The notes under the pieces are model-generated. The model was not told the DNA's origin. It did not search any database and was given only the letters and a program-made list of their open reading frames with translations. A program made the translations under genes and the position numbers. Source: an uncultured Lachnospiraceae bacterium (GTDB taxonomy: Bacteria; Bacillota; Clostridia; Lachnospirales; Lachnospiraceae). Taken from it: DNA of 64,000 nt. The stretch covers positions 13,518 to 77,517 of the forward strand of contig CAJUNN010000005.1 of NCBI GenBank assembly GCA_910587955.1. Direction: 5' to 3'. Shown piece by piece: positions 60,562-64,000 of the stretch (position 1 is the first letter of the stretch; every line of letters starts with the position of its first letter).

Positions 60562-62250
60562 TTACTGCAAACTCTGCTTCTCCAGATCCTCCGCGTCAAA
60601 GACCTCCTCAATGGGCGCTCCTGCGGCAACCATAGGAAACACCTTATCCACGCTGTCAATGATACAGTCGATAACTACTGGACGGCCAAGCGCAATGGCC
60701 TTTTCCAGCGCAGGCCCCACTTCCTCCCGTCTGGTTACACGCATTCCCACAGCTCCCAATCCTTCTGCTACCTTCACAAAATCCACCTGATCATCCAAAA
60801 TGGTGGCGGAATAATGCTTGTTGTAAAACAGGGTCTGCCACTGATGGACCATGCCCAGCACATGATTGTTCAGCACCAGTTCAATTACGGGAATATTGTA
60901 ACGGGCCGCAGTGGCCAGCTCGTTCAAATTCATACGGAAGCACCCGTCTCCGGCCACATTTACCACCGTTTTCTCCGGTCTTCCCAGCTTCGCTCCCATA
61001 GCGGCTCCCAAACCGTAGCCCATGGTTCCCAGCCCTCCGGAGGTAATAAACGTTCTGGGCTCTTTGTATTTGTAGAACTGCGCCGCCCACATCTGGTTCT
61101 GCCCCACCTCTGTTGTGACAATGGCCTCTCCCTTTGTCACCCGGTAGAGCTCTTCCACCACATAGGGGCCCGTCAGACGGCTCTCCTCAAATTTCAAAGG
61201 ATACTTCCGCTTCAGCTCCTCGATCTCTGCAATCCACGCCTCATGCCGTTTCTCCTCCACCATGGGATTCAGCCTTTGGAGAATGGATCTCACATCTCCC
61301 ACAATGCTGGCATCCACAATAACATTCTTGTTGATCTCCGCCGGATCAATATCAATCTGGAGAATCCGCGCCTTCCGGGCAAACCGGGACGCATCTCCAG
61401 TCACCCGGTCGCTGAACCGGGCGCCAATGGTAATCAGCAGATCGCAGTGAGTGACACCAAAATTGGACGCCTTGGTCCCGTGCATACCCAGCATACCCGT
61501 ATAGAGCGGATCCTCCCCGGGGAAAGCTCCTTTTCCCATAAGGGAATCGCAGACGGGAGCTTGGATTTTCCGGGCCAGCTCCCCAATCTCCCGGGAAGCA
61601 CCGGACAGCACCGCGCCGCCGCCTACGAAAAGAAAGGGCTTTTTCGCCTTGCGGATCATTTTCGCCGCCGTCTCCAGTTCCTCATCCCGGATATGATCCG
61701 CCTTGTGACAGATCTCCTCCGGCTTCTGATACTCGTATTCTGAGGAACCGGCTGTCACATCCTTGGTCACGTCCACCAGCACCGGACCCGGCCGGCCGGA
61801 ACGGGCAATGTGAAAAGCCCGGCGCAGGGTATCCGCCAGCAGCTCCACATCCTTTACAATATAATTATGCTTTGTCACCGGCATGGTGATTCCCGCAATG
61901 TCTACCTCCTGGAAAGAGTCCCTTCCCAGAAGAGGTTTGCCTACATTGGCCGTGATCGCCACCATGGGGATGGAATCCATGTAGGCCGTGGCGATTCCCG
62001 TCACCAGGTTGGTTGCCCCCGGGCCGGAAGTAGCCAGGCACACGCCCACTTTGCCTGTAGCGCGGGCATAACCGTCCGCCGCATGGGAGGCTCCCTGTTC
62101 GTGGGAAGTCAGAATATGCCGGATCTCCCCGCTGTGTTTATACAATTCATCGTATACATTTAAAATCGCGCCTCCCGGATACCCGAATACGGTATCCACT
62201 CCCTGTTCTTTCAGGCATTCGATAATGATTTCTGATCCTGTCAGCTGCAT
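60562..62250 (-). CDS. ilvB: Acetolactate synthase large subunit
   Basis: A 562-residue thiamine-diphosphate enzyme making acetolactate or acetohydroxybutyrate for valine, leucine and isoleucine. VFGYPGGAILNVYDELYKHS, the catalytic Glu in HEQGASHAADGYARATGKVG, TVVNVAGDGCFRMNLNELATA with its thiamine motif, and the C-terminal IEEVFDAEDLEKQSLQ are present. A small subunit (ilvN) does not follow in the window. It starts 24 bases after ilvD. Confidence 0.96.
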   Translation of the reverse strand: MQLTGSEIIIECLKEQGVDTVFGYPGGAILNVYDELYKHSGEIRHILTSHEQGASHAADGYARATGKVGVCLATSGPGATNLVTGIATAYMDSIPMVAITANVGKPLLGRDSFQEVDIAGITMPVTKHNYIVKDVELLADTLRRAFHIARSGRPGPVLVDVTKDVTAGSSEYEYQKPEEICHKADHIRDEELETAAKMIRKAKKPFLFVGGGAVLSGASREIGELARKIQAPVCDSLMGKGAFPGEDPLYTGMLGMHGTKASNFGVTHCDLLITIGARFSDRVTGDASRFARKARILQIDIDPAEINKNVIVDASIVGDVRSILQRLNPMVEEKRHEAWIAEIEELKRKYPLKFEESRLTGPYVVEELYRVTKGEAIVTTEVGQNQMWAAQFYKYKEPRTFITSGGLGTMGYGLGAAMGAKLGRPEKTVVNVAGDGCFRMNLNELATAARYNIPVIELVLNNHVLGMVHQWQTLFYNKHYSATILDDQVDFVKVAEGLGAVGMRVTRREEVGPALEKAIALGRPVVIDCIIDSVDKVFPMVAAGAPIEEVFDAEDLEKQSLQ

Positions 62251-62274
62251 GGTACACTCTCCATTTCTCTCTGA

Positions 62275-63936
62275 TTATTTTTCCAAAACGGCTCCCCGGT
62301 TTCCGGAAGTCACCATCTTCGCATAGCGCGCCAGATATCCCGTAGTCACCCGGGGATCCCTGGGCTGCCATCCGGCTTTCCGGGCCGCCATCTCCTCATC
62401 GGATACCAGAACCTCCAGCCGGTTGGCCGGAATGTCGATCCGAATCCGGTCGCCCTCTTCCACCAGGGCAATGGGACCTCCCACAGCCGCCTCCGGGGAT
62501 ACATGGCCGATGGACGCGCCTCTGGACGCGCCGCTGAAGCGTCCGTCCGTAATCAGGGCTACCGTAGAGCCCAGCCCCATGCCTGCAATGGCAGAGGTGG
62601 GATTGAGCATCTCACGCATGCCGGGACCGCCCTTGGGACCCTCGTAGCGGATCACCACCACGTCGCCCGTCTCAATTTTGCCGCCCTTGATAGCCTCAAT
62701 GGCATCCTCCTCACAGTCAAACACCCGTGCTGGACCCTCATGCACCATCATCTCCGGCACTACAGCAGACCGCTTTACCACTGCCGTGTCAGGAGCCAGA
62801 TTCCCCTTCAGTACGGCAATGCCGCCGATCTCGCTGTAGGGATTGTCAATGGGACGGATAACCTCCGGGCTGCGGTTTGTGCACCCCGCAATATTCTCCC
62901 CCACTGTCTTTCCCGTCACGGTCATCAAATCCGTATGTAGAAGTTTCTTTTTGTCCAGCTCGTTCATCACTGCATAGACGCCGCCCGCTTCATTCAAATC
63001 TTCCATATAAGTGGGGCCTGCCGGAGCCAGATGGCACAGATTCGGCGTCCGAGCGCTTATCTCATTGGCAATTTCCATATTCAGCTCCACGCCCGCCTCA
63101 TGGGCGATTGCAGGAAGATGCAGCATACTGTTGGTGGAACAGCCCAGGGCCATATCCACGGTAAGGGCGTTTAAGAATGCCTTTTCCGTCATAATATCCT
63201 GAGGACGGATATTCCGGCGCAGCAGTTCCATCACCTGCATACCGGCGTGCTTGGCCAGCTTGATGCGCTCCGAGTAGACAGCCGGAATGGTTCCGTTGCC
63301 CTTCAGTCCCATCCCCAGGGCCTCCGTCAGGCAGTTCATGCTGTTGGCCGTGTACATGCCGGAACAGGAACCGCAGGTGGGGCATACCTTTTCTTCAAAT
63401 TCCTGCACATCCTCCTCCGTCATATGGCCAGCCGCATGGGCCCCCACGGCCTCAAACATGCTGGAAAGGCTCCGCTTCTGCCCTTTCACATGTCCGGCCA
63501 GCATAGGACCGCCGCTGACAAAGACCGTGGGAACGTTGATCCGGGCCGCCGCCATCAAAAGTCCCGGCACATTTTTGTCGCAGTTCGGCACCATGACAAG
63601 GGCGTCAAACTGGTGGGCCAGGGCCATGCACTCTGTGGAATCCGCAATCAGATCCCGGGTCACCAGGGAATACTTCATCCCCACATGCCCCATGGCAATG
63701 CCGTCGCAGACGGCAATGGCCGGAAATACAATGGGAGTTCCCCCTCCCATGGCTACTCCCAGCTTCACAGCTTCCACTATTTTATCCAGGTTCATATGTC
63801 CCGGCACAATCTCGTTATAAGAACTCACAATTCCCACCAAAGGCCTGTCAAGTTCTTCCCGGGTCAGGCCCAGAGCGTTAAACAGGCTTCTGTGGGGTGC
63901 CTGCTGCATCCCCTTTGTCACTGCATCGCTTTTCAC
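62275..63936 (-). CDS. ilvD: Dihydroxy-acid dehydratase
   Basis: A 553-residue Fe-S dehydratase, the third step of branched-chain amino acid synthesis. The cluster cysteines are in MVPNCDKNVPG and CPTCGSCSGMYTANSMNC; GCSTNSMLHLPAIAHEAG and ITDGRFSGASRGASIGHVSPEA are signature segments. The start is GTG (MKSDAVTKGMQQAPHRSLF), with AGGAGGG seven bases upstream in the boundary box of a hairpin repeat. ilvD-ilvB is one unit. Confidence 0.97.
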   Translation of the reverse strand: MKSDAVTKGMQQAPHRSLFNALGLTREELDRPLVGIVSSYNEIVPGHMNLDKIVEAVKLGVAMGGGTPIVFPAIAVCDGIAMGHVGMKYSLVTRDLIADSTECMALAHQFDALVMVPNCDKNVPGLLMAAARINVPTVFVSGGPMLAGHVKGQKRSLSSMFEAVGAHAAGHMTEEDVQEFEEKVCPTCGSCSGMYTANSMNCLTEALGMGLKGNGTIPAVYSERIKLAKHAGMQVMELLRRNIRPQDIMTEKAFLNALTVDMALGCSTNSMLHLPAIAHEAGVELNMEIANEISARTPNLCHLAPAGPTYMEDLNEAGGVYAVMNELDKKKLLHTDLMTVTGKTVGENIAGCTNRSPEVIRPIDNPYSEIGGIAVLKGNLAPDTAVVKRSAVVPEMMVHEGPARVFDCEEDAIEAIKGGKIETGDVVVIRYEGPKGGPGMREMLNPTSAIAGMGLGSTVALITDGRFSGASRGASIGHVSPEAAVGGPIALVEEGDRIRIDIPANRLEVLVSDEEMAARKAGWQPRDPRVTTGYLARYAKMVTSGNRGAVLEK

Positions 63937-63950
63937 AACGTTACCCTCCT

Positions 63951-64000
63951 ATTTTAGTTCCGCATCCGCCCTCCCTGCACACTTCCACAAGAAGTATTTT
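63951..64000 (-). repeat. Partial hairpin repeat upstream of ilvD (cut by window end)
   Basis: On the minus strand the sequence ends with GCGGAACTAAAATAGGAGG, the boundary box and ribosome binding site, preceded by GGGAGGGCGGAT and AATACTTCTTGTGGAAGTGTGC, which look like one arm of the repeat. The rest is outside the window. Confidence 0.6.

Overview
The window looks like a chromosomal stretch of an anaerobic, spore-forming-type Firmicute of the Lachnospiraceae. The evidence is the gene set: DUF5688 and DUF6465 proteins, a YlmC/YmxH PRC-barrel protein, a GntR/LacI-type AraR, a short SerA next to a DUF1015 protein, and a clostridial-type cobalamin operon with fused enzymes. The genus cannot be fixed from the sequence. 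Most genes lie on the minus strand. No phage, insertion sequence, integrase or CRISPR array is visible.

Layout. 1-4.9 kb: L-arabinose operon (araR-araA-kinase, read leftward) with an AraR-type promoter/operator region. 4.9-12 kb: MscS channel, glycogen branching enzyme, HAD phosphatase, DNA ligase LigA, pseudouridine synthase. 12-14 kb: an SMC/AAA-type ATPase overlapping a TOPRIM-like protein, a probable anti-phage pair. 14-19.4 kb: glutamate dehydrogenase with an attenuator-like leader, a predicted four-helix protein, a FliD-C-like Ser/Thr-rich protein, an SH3 membrane protein and a DUF5688 protein. 19.6-22 kb: tRNA-Arg(CCG) followed by a tight pair of radical SAM genes. 22-26.7 kb: efp, Xaa-Pro peptidase, yqeG, EamA transporter, nrdR, ylmC, CarD. 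26.8-32 kb: DUF362 protein, Fe-S aldo/keto reductase, a small unknown, glgX. 32-33.9 kb: metA, a frameshifted DUF3800 gene and a short promoter-operator-terminator unit that may make a small RNA.

33.9-53 kb: one apparent operon of 18 genes read leftward from a cobalamin riboswitch. It carries tetrapyrrole entry steps (HemA, a HemC-CobA-HemD fusion), anaerobic corrin-ring synthesis (CbiF, CbiH, CbiG, CbiD, a CbiJ-CbiE-CbiT fusion, CbiC, CbiA, CbiP) and lower-ligand assembly (CobD, CbiB, CobT, CobU, CobS, CobC, CobO). The cobalt chelatase and CbiL are not in the window. 53-64 kb: DUF6465 protein, DUF1015-serA-serC serine block, MATE transporter, L,D-transpeptidase, and ilvB-ilvD of branched-chain amino acid synthesis.

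The most unusual structural signal is a dispersed family of long imperfect hairpins. They lie in at least seven intergenic gaps, singly or in tandem, bounded by a GGAACTGGAAT-like box that runs into the Shine-Dalgarno sequence of the next gene. The arms of different copies differ in sequence but stay complementary within each copy.
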